Positions 46,193-59,014 of a stretch of DNA of 64,000 nucleotides are shown here, in pieces. Source of the stretch: Pomphorhynchus laevis (lineage: Eukaryota; Acanthocephala; Palaeacanthocephala; Echinorhynchida; Pomphorhynchidae); NCBI GenBank assembly GCA_012934845.2, contig WNNJ02003008.1, positions 1 to 64,000 of the forward strand, read 5' to 3'. How positions within the stretch are numbered: the first letter of the stretch is position 1; each line of letters opens with the position of its first letter. A program made the translations under genes and the position numbers. Under the pieces are notes generated by a model. It was given only the letters and a program-made list of their open reading frames with translations, was not told the origin of the DNA and searched no databases.

Positions 46193-47698
46193 CTCAGATA
46201 AAAATAAAAACTGCCTGTTTTGTTCTGTTTAATCAATAAGCTTGCAAGCAAAAGTAGAACTTCTACAGTATTTTTGCATATAAGAAAATAAGAATATAAA
46301 AAATATTTTTACATTGCGTATTCGCTACACCATTGTTAACTAAGTGTGGCTGAATATTCTATTATTCCGCAGTTGCAAATTAGTGAACAACTGCCCAAAT
46401 TATTATAACTGTTTCTTATACATTTGATAGATTTGCACATAAAATTGATTTGCATTTCTATCTTACTCATCTTTTGAATTTGAATTTTGGATCCAGTCGT
46501 TTGTACAAATGGCAATCTTAAATTTCTAATGACACAAATTTCACATTACAAATTATTTTTTGTATTGATGATATTTTTTGTATTTTGTATTTTATCAATT
46601 TTTATTTAAATTGACTTATACTGATTGTCTTGTTATACTATGGATTAATTTTTTATTAATAATTATTACAAAGTGATCAGTTCAGACAATTAATTCGATT
46701 AAAAGTTCACAAACTACTGTACCAATATATTTGATAATTAAAAATGAAACAGTCACAGATGAAATAAATGATTAGAGTAAAGGTAATTTTTCACATATTT
46801 GTAAAAATATTTATATTATCCATACAAACAAGGGTTTATTGTAACTATTTACGTGAATCAGAAGCAAACAAAATCACTAGTAAATAGATTACGTAGGAAT
46901 ATCCACTATTTTTCTGGTAAATCTACATTTTCAATTTAACATCAAAAATTTTAACATTTATATTTAAGCATTTAAAAAAATATTACCATAAACTGTATCC
47001 GACTTAAACTAGCATATAGATCAATGCTTAAAAGCGAGACGATTTTAATATTTAAATAAAAAGTTATTTATCCAAAGGAAGATATAACTTGTATTTGAAA
47101 AAACTTTCCAAAGAATTAAGCTTTTGCTGGTTCTTTCTTAATCTTACAACTTAATTTTGATCTAATTTTACGATCAAAATTAAAATTAACTCTCTGGTTT
47201 ATTTTTAGCTACCTAGATGTGAAATATATCAATAGAGTTTAATAACTATTTTGTAGTGACTTCATTACCAATTATTGGCTAATAATGATTTCATTTAATT
47301 TATTTAATGACGTATACATATTAATTATTTAATATGCATACGTATATTAATAAATATATTAAATTATAATATATTATATTATATAGCGTATATTATATTT
47401 ATTTAATATGAATACGTATGCATATTTTATATTATAAATTGATTGTTCACTCATATTGTATTATTTATTAGTGGAGAGAGTGAAGAAAATATTTATTTAA
47501 TCTCGAATTTTCAATAGCCTACTGCTATCATCATCAGGAGTAAATGTTACAAAAAATATTTTATATATTGTATATAAACTACCACATGATTGATTTTAAA
47601 ATAGAGACGGATTCATTAACTTCATACTAAGTGTCTTGCTTTGCTTCATACCCGTCGTATAGACTACGTTTTATTTACCATTTTATTTTGCATTCCAG
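45604..47698. repeat. Right arm of the large inverted repeat
   Basis: Continuous counterpart of the left arm: galactosyltransferase copy D plus 1.5 kb of non-coding module flank, ending near 47698 where module B's extension begins (29185-29190). Holds an inverted hammerhead-like core at 47508-47537. It has neither of the two LINE insertions found in the left arm. Confidence 0.85.
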
Positions 47699-47699
47699 A

Positions 47700-47945
47700 G
47701 TAAACATTTGTTTCTGTAGTTAAATCTACATTTCAATTTAACATCCAAATATTTAACATTTATATTAGAGCATTTTTTAAAAATATTACCATAAACTGTA
47801 TATGATTCAACTACTTAAACTAGCATATAGATTAATACCTAAAACACCATTATTTCGATTTTAAAATTAATAGTTAAATCTAAATAAAGAGATAATTTGT
47901 ATTTGGCAAAAGAAACTTTTCAGAGAATTAAACTTTTGCGCTGTG
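47700..47945 (-). repeat. Extra copy of the module flank repeat
   Basis: Inverted, diverged copy of the 1430-1760 type repeat, lying in tandem with the one inside the right arm (about 46890-47110). Ends where the SINE-like pair begins. Confidence 0.6.
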
Positions 47946-48700
47946 GCTACACTTCGTTTGTAAGTGGTGCGGAATGAGCGACAGCACACGTGCTGTCCTG
48001 TGAAGCCCTTGCTTTCAAGCTATACCAGATAGAGGATTGGTAACCAAGTGGAGGACCGTGCGCTTAACGACCTCCTTTCTGAAATGTACAACATCAAGCT
48101 TTGTCGAAGTTTCATCAAGTTTTGTAGTATACGCATTGATGTTTAAGCTTCCCGACGGTGGTTGTAATAAAGTATGGAAGTTTAAACTTTCCTCTTCGTG
48201 AGTAATACCAAAAAAGTAATATTAATGCCTTCGGATTTACAATGTCACCATTAGTTTATTCATATAGCCATTATATGTGTAGTGACGTATTTTAACATCA
48301 GCGCTAGGGTTTATGCTCGCGCTTTGGCTACTGTTGAACAAGCTTATTTTGCCTGTTCAGCAACCTCATTGAGCTTATGAAGTAAGTTACGAATTTTTAA
48401 GTGCTATCCTGTGAAGCCCTTACTTGCGAACCGTACCAGATGGAGGGCAGGTAAACAGGTTTGTAATCGTGTGCTTAGCGACATCCTTTCTGAAGTCTAC
48501 AAAAGCTCAAGTATTGTCGAAGTTGTGTTCCTACAAGGCTACAATAATGAGTCCAGTTTATAGTGATGAGTAGTCTAAGGTCAAAACACACCATTGAGTG
48601 CTAGGCGCATGTGATAGGCGCTTTTCGATTTAAGCTTCTCGACGAAGGTTTTAAAAAAGCATGGATTTTTAAACTTTCCTGTTCGTGTGTAACACTAAAA
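47946..48700 (+). mobile_element. Two diverged SINE-like repeats in tandem
   Basis: Copies at about 47946-48200 and 48330-48700 share TCCTGTGAAGCCCTT, a block with GTGCGCTTAACGACC or similar, TTGTCGAAG, TTAAGCTTC.CGACG, and TTTAAACTTTCCT.TTCGTG with the copies at 5339 and 20870. The first lacks the hammerhead-like middle. In the second it is decayed (TCAAAAC in place of TCGAAAC). GC content is above the surroundings. Confidence 0.55.
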
Positions 48701-48948
48701 AAGTTATATTAATGCTTTTAAATTTAGAATTGTGTATAAAATATGCGTAATTCAGTGGATTATTCATATTTTTGAAAATTTTTGACAAATATGATATTAG
48801 AGGTAAAACATTTGCCGAGAACATTAACTCGTATTGTCGAAATGATATGCGGGAATGAAATGCCGAAAATAATTTTAATGTGACGTATTATGATTTAATA
48901 GTTTTAATATTGTAAAACTAATCAATTGATTGGTTTTATTAATATATA

Positions 48949-49252
48949 ACCGATAAAAGTCCAACACTTATTTGGATGGGTTATGCCATGAGAAGCTGAC
49001 CGTCTACTCGTTTGGGATTTCACCTGACGAACACCCTTGCCACCAGTCATGTCGCACATGCTGTGTCTTCTGCTAGCGCTGTTGCATCCCACGCGTAACA
49101 GCTCAAACGAACCAAATGCAGCTGCTTCGAGGATCGACAGTATTTGTCCGTCCCCTTCGCCATCGAAACACTTGGCGCGGTGGGCGCCAGTGCATCTGCG
49201 TTTTTGAGGCAGGTTCACCGAATAAAGTCCAACACTTATCTGGATGAGTTAC
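48949..49252. other. GC-rich island between short direct repeats
   Basis: Two near-copies of about 36 bp (ACCGATAAAAGTCCAACACT and its continuation at 48949-48985; again at 49217-49252) bound about 230 bp of much GC-richer DNA. A 98-aa minus-strand frame (49218-48922) crosses it but resembles no family I know. Possibilities are a SINE, a captured fragment with target duplications, or a tandem-repeat remnant. Confidence 0.45.
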
Positions 49253-49771
49253 CAAAGTCTACAAGCTTATTTTACAAGTCAGCTTTTATGTTGTTATAGA
49301 GAGAATTACAATACGTTGCCTGATATATGCGAAAAGTTATATAACATAATATAAAAATATTTTTTAGTAAAGAAATACAAATAACATAATTTTTCATAAT
49401 TAAGCAAATACGATTCATTATTTATTTTTGACATGATTTTGCAAAAATAAGTTTTTTATATATTGTCGTATTAATATTTGAATTTTAGATTTAAACATTT
49501 AACATTCAAATTTGTTTAAATGTTTGTTTGTAGAATGATCATTTTCTAACTTTTATTAAGAATAAAATGAATGAGAATAATTGGATCTTTTCACTTTGAC
49601 GCACTTTGTCTAAATTACGCAAAAAGCCGGTTTATTGTACATCTTCATGTGCGCTTTCGAATGGCGTATAATTTTTTTAGAGAAATGCGTTTAGATTTAA
49701 AAATTTATTTTTTTTATAAAAGTTTAAAATTCAATTTAAATTTCAAATTTCAATGCTAGAAACTTAAAAAT
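49253..49771. other. AT-rich spacer
   Basis: No gene seen. About 49510-49585 (AAATGTTTGTTTGTAGAA, then AAAATGAATG) recurs at 61490-61560. Confidence 0.55.
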
Positions 49772-51414
49772 TTATTTTTCCACTCTAAAAGGGCAAAATA
49801 TGTGGGATATGATCAAGTCGGCATATTTCAGCCGTTTGCGCTCTTCGACATATGAAGCTGCTTCGCCCGCTCCTCTGGCTGCATTCCTAACATTGCTGAC
49901 TGCGAGGGTGTCCACGTAGGCGGCGTCCCACATCAAACATTTCCCTTCGCGCCAAAGGAAAATGGTGACTCCATCATGACGTCGACCGTCCGATGTGCAT
50001 ACATTGGATGGCTCTAGAATGTTTGGGGCGTTGACGGTGTTAAGGACTCTGCTTATCACTGAATATATTCCCGCGTGTCTGGGGAATCTGCCTCTCGAAA
50101 TTCTGCATGCTAATCCGTGTCGTCCTGACTCGTCAACAGACGCTCCACAATGACATATGTGTGAAGTACATGTAGGAAGGCCTAGTCTTAGGGAAATGCT
50201 CAATCTCACAACCTCGTCATCGAGCAAAGTTCCCAAGGCACCAATCGGAACTGTGTTTAGCCAAGCACCAGACTCACTTGTGGAGACCGCCATAATTCGC
50301 ACGCGAGATGCCTCGTCTTCTGAGAATTTAATTAAAGATTCATGAGCTCGTTTAACGAGGGGGAGTGTCCCAAGCGGATTGCTTATGGCTATTAGACGTT
50401 GCCTTACTGAGACCCGTCTTGGCCAACCAAGTTGAGTAGCCAGCGTCAAAATGTGGGTAATGTGTGGAGTTATTTAAAAGAATGATGACGCGGTCTTTCG
50501 TTGCCACTACAGACGATAAAAAAGGCGGAATAACATTGTCCGCTGAACTGCGGATCCCCAAACCTCTGAACGGCACGGGCAATGAAGCTTGACGCCAAGA
50601 ATCGTTCGTTATCGCGCAATTTGTGATGTGGGATAAATATTTTTGCAGTACACCATCGAGCTTATAGAGTTCAGCGTACATGTTGAAGCAAGGAGTTGTA
50701 CGGAACTTATAAAGCAATCGTGGCATGTAAAGACAGTTTTTTTACAAGGAAAAGTGCCTCGTGAGCACGAAGCTCGCAAACCCTAGTGCACATTAATAGC
50801 AATTGCTTCTCGCTCTGAGCCAAATCTTTCAGTGAATTCTCTTCAAAGACAATGCTTCCAAGGATTTGCAAATTTTCCCGACCAATCACTTTTATGTTTG
50901 GGGCCACGGATGAAAAGGTAGTTGTCATCTGTTCGATTTCATGTTCCCCTATATTTAGGTACATGAACTCACATTTGCCTGCATTGAGCTCCAGACCTAT
51001 TCGATTAGCTGATGCTAAAATCGTCTCCACATCGTGCAGCGCAACAGATGAATCTCCTCTAAGCGTTGCTTCGTCCAAGTACCACGCGTTAAAGGTGGAT
51101 TAAAGGGAGTGCGAAATAGGATTTACTGCTAGAGCAAAACCGATTGTACCAAGGGTATCGCCCTATTGAACGCCTGTTTTTGACCAAATGATTTGATCTT
51201 CATAAACCAGAGGTGTCTGAGAGCCGTAGGCAGTTTGGAAATATGGAAATGCTTCTGGGACGTGTTCTTTTACTGCTTTGAGAAGAACACCGCGATCTAT
51301 GATGTTAAAAGCATTTTGAAAATCTATTTTGAGAACAACTGTGGGCTGTTGGCAGTTTATTATGAAAGAAAAGAAAAGTTTTAAAGTGGAAATGTGGACT
51401 TGATGCCGTGACAC
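49772..51414 (-). mobile_element. LINE with restriction-like endonuclease, best copy
   Basis: Minus-strand pieces in order: 51414-51163 with RT motif A (VLKIDFQNAFNIIDRG); 51078-50707 with RT motif C changed to WYLDEA, then LELNAGKCEFMYLN; 50726-50352 (thumb, FRGLGIRSS); 50449-49772 with C-x-C, HGLAC, then RFPRHAGIYSV, ILEPSN, GRRHDGVTIFLWREGK and WDAAYVDT, KYADLI. The last block fits a zinc knuckle followed by a PD-(D/E)XK-type nuclease, as in R2-like LINEs. At least three frame breaks and a stop are present. Other copies lie at 9470-10480, 55255-55620 and, more distantly, 60040-60710. Family placement is inference from motif order. Confidence 0.7.
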
Positions 51415-52149
51415 AATGAAGACTCAATTAAGGACTAAACTGACTTTGTTTTCTGTTTTCTTTTTCTGCATGTTTTTCTTATAAAACTTTTAAAACTTTG
51501 TTGTACATTATTATTTTTCGTTTCTTTGTTATGTTTTTAAGCAATTTTAACGAATACTTTTTCGTCGCACAAAGTATAAAAGAAGTTTTTTTAAGTCTTT
51601 GGTCTCTTTCTAGGACCATCGTCAGAAAATACAATCTAAAAATAATACAAATGTGCAATAAATATTAAATTTAATAAAAAAATGGAAATTAACATTAATA
51701 CACCTTTATGGTTCGAATGAACCCTTTATCTTTTTCTTTGATTTTCGGTACTCTGGTTTATATTTCCACAGATTCAAGTAATTAAAGTTCGTGTATTCTC
51801 AATTTATTATGCAACGCACTGTGCTATATTTGAGTTCTTTCCTGTGTTGTTATCTGTTTCTTATACCTTTCTTCGAAGTGCCTTTTTATTGCAGAGTTGT
51901 AACTGTGTTGTCGTTCATGGTCATGGATCGTTTGTGTTTTGTATCATATGCAGTTGTAATTCTCGACCTTGCATTCGGATTTAGTGCATGTGAATTGATA
52001 TACCACCTTTAACGTTTTTCTCTGACCCAACTTGTTGCGAATTTTGATATTTTTAAACTTTACGCTTGTCTTGTGTAGTAAATACGCAGTTGCACCATCT
52101 TATGGTACGTGAGAAAATTTTATAATTCGTATTTTCGCATTTTTAAGAT
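51415..52149. other. AT-rich spacer with a hammerhead-like core
   Basis: No convincing gene; a hydrophobic 73-aa frame at 51791-52012 is probably chance. On the minus strand 51625-51597 reads CTGACGA, T, a GGTC...GACC hairpin, then AAAG, the same pattern as other PLE-associated cores in the window. Confidence 0.5.
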
Positions 52150-55100
52150 AACATAAGAATTTTATTAAATAACCGATTAAAAATAACTTCTATCTAAAAA
52201 GAGACATGAAAACAAGACTTAAAGAAATGATCACTTTTTCCCGTCTTCTAATATTACGGCCTCAGGTAAACAGGGATCTGAGCCATCCAGCCAATCCAAC
52301 ACGCTGCTCTCCAACTAAATCACCCGGGGTCTCTCACCCCCGAAAAATCCAATCGAGGCGGACTATGATCGGTAATCGCGAAATGAGGAGCTTGTGAAAC
52401 CTTAGTCTTTGGTCAGGGGTACGTCCTATTGAAAAGACTAATCCCGAGGAAGCCCAAGTACCCCAGATGCGCACTCGGATTTTTCCATTCAATGACAGAT
52501 GCTAAGCCCGTTCTAGGGTCCACCTAGCTTTCTTCAGGATACATTTGAGTCTATTCAGGTCAGCTTACGCTGACCAGTTCACAGTAATGGTGAACCCCGG
52601 ATATTTTACTCGACTTTAGAAGGTAGGGACTGTTTGATTAGTCGATATGGAGGATAGAGCTGAGAGTGCTAGTCTCTTTATTTTTTTCTTTGTCACATGA
52701 GCGCTATAATAGACAACTACCTGCGATTTGGACGAATTGAGAATTAGATTGAATATGGATAACTGATCTTTTAACCGTAAAAAGAAACGGCTTATGTCCG
52801 AGACTACATCTTTACACCTGCGTCCAGAAAACAGGGATGTGGTATCATCAGAGTATATCACTAGATGCTGATCACGTCTAAAATTATTGAATAGTACAAT
52901 GAAAGCAGCAAGAAATAAGATAGGAGAAAGTGGGGATCGATGATGCACACTTGTAATAAGGTAGAACCGACACCATCAGGGTAATCTTCATAGTAGAACC
53001 GCTTAGTGAACATCATTATCTCCAACCTCTTAAGAATTCACGCAGGCAACCCGAGGGACCTGAGAGAGGAGATAACAAGGGAAATGGAAATGCGGTCAAA
53101 TGCAGCAAAGTCAAGGAAAACAGCCACAGCGAGTTGATGGCTGTTATTTCGACAAAACTGATGCACTTCACCAATTGCTGAATGGACCGATCGTCATTTG
53201 ACAATCCCATAAAAACTCCGTGAGACTACGCTTGGGTAAAAAAATTCTACGACATATTGATGCTGGTTTCATCGGATGGTGAGGCTAAAAGCATTGTGAT
53301 GGCCACTTCTCTTCTTTGATAGGTCGTCGAAAGCTGACAGACCCAAGAATATAGTGGAGCGACGAATTTGGAGGTGAACTGAAGTGGACCGCAAGAGTTG
53401 AGTATATCTGTATCAGATGTCCATGCTCCTAAAGTCACCCAAAGACGGGATTGGTTGGAGGAGATGGGGTGGCTCCATAGTTATGTAGGGATAGTGACTC
53501 TTCCAAAATTCTGTCAAGGCCAACGTTCCCAATCTAACCCAATGCCCTATATTTTTAGCAAACAAACTTCTTAAATATCTTCCAAAAGGAAGACTGAGAA
53601 GGGTTAAGGTGAGCAAGGCTCGCCTTATCTCTTTCTGCTGGAATCTATATCTAGAGTTTCAGTATTCATTCGAGAGGGCCTGCCTGGCATAAACAGAGAT
53701 ATTGGGACGGTGATGCATTTTAGCCAGGACCTTGAGTTCTGTTGGAGTGGAATTGTATCAACAACCTTTATAAGTAGTCGAGAGAAACGCGGTATCTTGC
53801 GAAGAAAGGAAGGAATTAAATTTGGTTGAACTCTCATTACTCATTCTGGGAAAGAGTTGGATAGCTGCCTGAAAGAAGGCCACTCTGATGGGATAAAAGT
53901 GAAACCACCTCCTTCTAAGTAACGCATCTTCTTCAATCCTCCAGCGAATCAGGTTATGAGAGGTGGACAGTTGTTGACGCGACTGCTCAGTACATATGGG
54001 TTTCAACAACTACATCTTATGAAGCAGTAAAATGTCGAGGAGAGAATTGATTGTTGATCAATGAAGTTAGGGGACGGTTGTTTGTGAATAAGATAGTCGT
54101 TTCTGTCTCTAAGGAGTGCTGCATTAATCCAACAACCAGTTATGTCGTTAAAGTCACCGAGTTACATGTCATAGCCACTACCCAAAATACGGTCCGTGAG
54201 CTCACGGTTATTGTGAATTTTCATTGGCCTAATATAGATATTTGCTATAATAATACGTTTACCGTTCTTACATAGTGATATAGTTAAACAAGACAGGGCT
54301 TAACAAGAATAGTTTAAAATGAGGGACGATATTAAGAAGGATTTATCTATGGTTAAAAGACCTTGAGATGAAGAGGAGTGAGGAGGGGTTATATACGGAG
54401 AATAGTTGGTGTAGATGTGCTTAGGGATAAATCCAGTAATGTCCTGGGGGAGACGGATAGACCGAATCTCCTGAAGGACTATAACATCTGTATCTCTACT
54501 TGATAGAAGGCTAAGGGCGTAGCACCTTTCGAATTCCACGGAAGGATATTCAGTTAAAAATGCTCTTGAATATTTTGAATTGTGTTAAGTTAGCTGGAGT
54601 GGAATGCCGCTTTGTAGTCGGAAACAGGAAAGAAAAGGTTGCCCATCTCACTCCAAGCCCCACTAGGAGAAGACACTTCCCCACCGGCAATGTCATAATT
54701 TCCCTTTGAGGCTACCTTCCCAAAAATTAACATCTTCTCTGGTTAGCTTAAGTGAGGCCAGACTTTGTTTTGTGGCAGATCTTTTTTTTTGAAATTGTGA
54801 GTTTCCTTAAGGACTTCGTAGCGTTAATTCTCGTAGGAGATCGCAATTTCTCGAATTTGGCTAAAAAATGCATAAACATCACACTAGCGTCGTCCTTGTT
54901 AGCTTGTATTCTATTGTCGATTAGTTTTACGATTTTGGCGTCGGTCATTCCACCGCCTGAAGAACTACGAGCCAAGTAGGCATTGGCAAAGTGTGCCGGT
55001 TCGCGGTAGTACCATAATGCCTCGATTTGTAAGCACGAAAGTCGCAACACTTTCTTGACCAAGCAGAATGCTGGCCTCCGCAATTGGTACAATGAAGGAA
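52150..55100 (-). mobile_element. LINE-A copy, minus strand, degraded
   Basis: Reads from an ORF1 C-terminal piece (about 55100-54600, with DAKIVKLIDNRI) through the endonuclease (54540-54000), linker (53990-53250) and RT (53210-52300) to a 3' end near 52150. Recognisable RT pieces: SPLSPILFLA, VIYSDDTTSLFSGRR, LNSSKSQVVVY. The catalytic YADD box reads YSDD. Six or more frameshifts and stops are present. It has more substitutions than LINE-A copies 1 and 2, so it is of intermediate age. Confidence 0.8.
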
Positions 55101-55254
55101 AATAACTTATTTCTGTGTTCGATGATGATTTGATCAATAAGCACAGAGGACTAATTATAACGATTTAATAATTTATATTAACAAATTAATATTCATATTA
55201 ATATAATATCGAAGATAAAAAATGTCCGAAACAAAGTTCTTGCACATCCTCATC

Positions 55255-55620
55255 ATCTTGATCGTCAACTTACTGCCAGCCTACAATGTTCTTGCCATTA
55301 AAAACCGTCGCCAGAAGGCTGACAGCATTTCTGCGTTGGATGACGATGCTAACGTTTCCGATGAGATATAAAGTAGCACGTGAATCCTCAGTAACGTGCT
55401 TTAATCTGGTTCTTATATCCTTAATAAGATCCAAAGCCGAAGATCCCAGTAATCCATAAGTCTCCACTCCAAAAGGGCAAAATATGTGGGACATCGTAAA
55501 GTCGGCATATTTTAGCAGTTTCCGCTCTTTGGCATATGAAGCTGCTTCGTCCGCTTCTCTGACTGTGTTCCTAGAGCTCTTTACATGTCGTCGAATTCGA
55601 TTTGCATGTATATGCATTTA
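55255..55620 (-). mobile_element. C-terminal fragment of the restriction-like endonuclease LINE
   Basis: The 115-aa minus-strand frame has DEAASYAKERKLLKYADF, SHIFCPFGVETYG and a tail TLYLIGNVSIVIQRRNAV. The first part overlaps the end of the copy at 49772-51414 and the tail extends it, so it shows the natural C-terminus of this family. It adjoins LINE-A directly. Confidence 0.7.
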
Positions 55621-55689
55621 GGATCAAATGTGTTAATATGTCAATATTTTTGATATATCATACATTGGCGTTGCTATTGTTGAAATAAT

Positions 55690-56450
55690 TGGTCGCAATT
55701 CATGATTTATTTTTATCATTGTGGATTTTTCGGGTTTCTGTATATGTATCCCCTTCTAAAGTGGCCTCCAAATTTACTAAAAGCGTTGTTCTCGCCTCGG
55801 TTTACATTTATTTCTGATAATAGCAAATTAATTTTCTTAATTGTGTTTTTGATAATGCTATTAGTATTGATTGCCCTTAATCTTTTCGAATTTTGACTTG
55901 TCTGGTACAATATTTTCAAGTTTATGTATATAATCTTGTTTATCTATCACCACTATGGTTGCGCATTTATCTGCTTTGGGATAGAAATTCGATAATCTTT
56001 GCAGAATTTACGTGTTTTTATGTGTTCATCTTTTGTTAATAAATCTGTGTAATAGTCCTTAGATATGTTCATACCAAATAGTTTCAGCACACATCTGAAT
56101 AGCTCGGTGTTATTTATTTGCAATTCATTCTTTTTTGCAAGTCTACTACCTGACTGTAAAGCTTTTCGATTTATATTTTATGTTCTGCGTGATTAAATTT
56201 ACTTTTGAGATTGGTATTTAAGCCAATATGAAATATTTCTAATATATCTTCGAAGATTTCAATATCAGAAAGGTTGACAAAACATTTTGAAAAATATTTT
56301 CTAAGAATTTTGGACCCATATAAATTTCGTAATTTTTGATTGTATATTCTAACCATTTTATTTGTTAATGCTGCTTTCTTTCTTGCCAATATCAATGCGG
56401 CAGATTTGATGGGAGAATACATTTTGAAAAGGCCCAGCAAGGCTACTTAT
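55690..56450 (-). mobile_element. Penelope-like element relic, RT N-terminal region
   Basis: Minus strand: 56440-56171 reads KKAALTNKMVRIYNQK, CFVNLSDIEIFEDIL and FHIGLNTNLKSKF, the PLE segment where L..E...L..GL.F is conserved. The following frame has KADKCATIVVIDKQDYI-like sequence. At 55730 GYIYRNPKN stands where PLEs of this type have GYIYGNPKTHK. Two or more frameshifts are present. This differs from the PLE at 62030 (FYMLPKIHK), so two PLE lineages are present. Confidence 0.6.
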
Positions 56451-56589
56451 AAAAGTTTGTGTTTTTGTTTGCTGCGGTCAATATAAAAAGGAAAATGTTA
56501 CAGGAACAGGTGTAAGCAACGAATCCGATTTTAACAACAATGTAGAAAACCGACTATAAACGTTATTTATGTAATTATTTTTTTTATTT

Positions 56590-56690
56590 TTATGTTGTTT
56601 CTAATTTCTGAAGATGCTTGTAGTTACTAGTGAAGTATCAAAATAATTTTGTTGACTTTCAATTATACCTGATCGTTCATGAGTATTTAA
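56590..56690 (+). repeat. Single foldback/PLE arm
   Basis: Matches the right arm of the foldback elements: CTGAAGA at 56608, then hairpin GCTTGTAGTTACTAGT and GAAG, then CAATTATACCTGATCGTTC. It lies about 150 bp from the PLE relic, linking the foldback elements to PLEs. Confidence 0.55.
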
Positions 56691-59014
56691 AAAAATAATA
56701 TTTCGCGATTTCGTTTACTAAACTTTCACATTATCATATTATAATAAATATTAATTATATCAATCATTAATTATGATTAATATCATTTATATATTCATTT
56801 TGATTTATATTTATTATGTATCACAGGGCCGTTAATATATCAACGTTAGTGTATTAATATATCACTTTACATATTAATTAACAATTAACAATTAACATTA
56901 ATTATTAATTATTAATAATTAATAATTGTTAATTATTCTATTATAATTAATTTAAACATATAAATCCCGATTAACTTATTAATCGCAGATCATTTAATTT
57001 CAAGATGTGACTGATTTCCCATTTTTAACCAAATTTATTTAACTAAAGTGTCTATACGTATATTGCAAAAGAAATCAGGCGAATTTCAAATATTTCAAAA
57101 TTTCGAGAGCATTTCAAAGTCGAAATGTGAGACAAAGTAATCGGAAACGTTGTGATATATTCGTATAGTTAATCAAATCAACTAACCGAGTCTACTTTTT
57201 TTAATATAATTATAAAATAAACAAGACATAATAAGGCTAAATCAAAATTTAATAATTAAATAATAAAATAAATAATTGTTAAGATTTTCTATAATTTAAA
57301 TAAAGTTAAAATTAAAATTTATTTTTAATATTATTGTGTTGATTTATTTATTAATTTTAATATTAATTTCTTATGCTAAAATTTCTTATGTATATTTCTT
57401 TGAATATTTATTTTTATTTTGATTTATTTGCAAATGGGTTAATTACAAATAAGCTGAATATATTATTGACTATGACTATTAAACAATCTGAATTTATATG
57501 TTCAAATTCAATAGTGAAAAGTGATATAATTCTGTTATATTGATAAACAAGACTTGTTGGTAATTTAATTGATAAACAAAATAGTTATTTTCTTATAGTG
57601 CAATTTTTTATTGTCATGCCATTTGTGTTTCTTATTATCTGCTAGTATCAATAGGGTATCACTCTAGCATCGTTTTATAGCGGAAGCGCAATATATCAGA
57701 TCAATTAGTCTCGTAAAATGAAGATTAAATAAGCTAACTGAGTCTACGTATTTAATATAATAATAAAATAAACAAGACATAATAAGGCTAAATCAAAATT
57801 TAATGATTAAATAATAAAATAAATAATTGTTAAGATTTTCTATAATTTAAATAAAGTTAAAATTAAAATTTATTTTTAATATTATTGTGTTGATTTATTT
57901 ATTTTACTATTTTCTGTTTGATTATATTTTTGTAGTAACCTAGTTTAAAATATGTATCTATTAAATTATTTGAATGATTTTGAAGAAAACCAATATCGGT
58001 ACAAATTGTTAATTAAAATTAATATCTTGCTGATTTATATATTGTAATAATATTTTGTTGATTTATACTTATACTCATCTCATACTTTCTTAAGAGTTTA
58101 AATTTTTTGAATAATATTTTGTTATTAATAATATTTTATTTTTTATATTTTTTGTTGATTTATTGATTGTAAATTTAATATTTTAATATTAAAATATTAA
58201 ATAATAATATTATATAATAACATTATTTTAATATTATTTTTTGTTGATGTATAATTCTACATTATAAGAAAAAGAAAAAAATATTAAACTTGAATGAAAA
58301 TCACTGATAAAATAATGTTGTATCAATAATACATAGTTTCAGTATCTCTGAAAAAATTAATATATGATATTATCGAAAAAACAAATTCCACATGTCAATA
58401 ATAACTTTTCAGTTAAACAAATCAGATTAGATAATTAAGTCTAAGTATTTTATATAAAAATAACGATAAACAATAAATAATCATATAAGATATAATAATC
58501 ATATACATTTATTTGAAGTTAAAATTAAAATTGAAATTTAACATAAAAGTCAATTATTATAAATTAACTAATAAATAACAGACGTTGTATCAGAATAAGG
58601 ATTAGAGGTCAACACGATACGGTCAACACGCTGAAGACGAAACATATTACAAATTGCAGTGTTTAAGATACTTTAAAGAGGTAAAGTGGTTTTTTGATAG
58701 AGTTAAGCTATCTAACTACCATTTTACTATCATACTGAGATGGTAGTTAAATTTCGTTAAAATGTCTTTGCTGATTGAAAATAATTATCTTTTTATATAG
58801 TAACAGCTCTTTAGAATATTAACAATGATAGCTCTTTAACAAATTCCTTAATACATTCTAAATTAAATTTTAACAATTATATTTTTAGTTTAAGTGCTCA
58901 AATGGTTTTACTAATTGTTAATTTTTAATTAAAATAATTTAATAGTTTAGCAATTTTACTAGTTTTGGTTTTTACATATAGATCAAGCTTATAAAAACGA
59001 CAATTGTTATAACA
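56691..59014. repeat. AT-rich region with a dispersed repeat pair
   Basis: No gene seen before the MPHOSPH6 start. The segments 57170-57350 and 57725-57900 are near copies (AAACAAGACATAATAAGGCT and so on), with a more diverged third near 58425-58540 and an inverted one at 28300-28455. Between the pair, 57360-57480 matches block L at 488-600. Confidence 0.65.

Noticed and set aside
48922-49218. 98-aa minus-strand frame as a gene
   Set aside because: Crosses the direct-repeat boundary and matches no known domain. Kept only as an unexplained GC-rich island.
51791-52012. Hydrophobic 73-aa plus-strand frame
   Set aside because: Could look like a membrane protein, but there is no homologous pattern or context, and T-rich DNA readily gives such frames.
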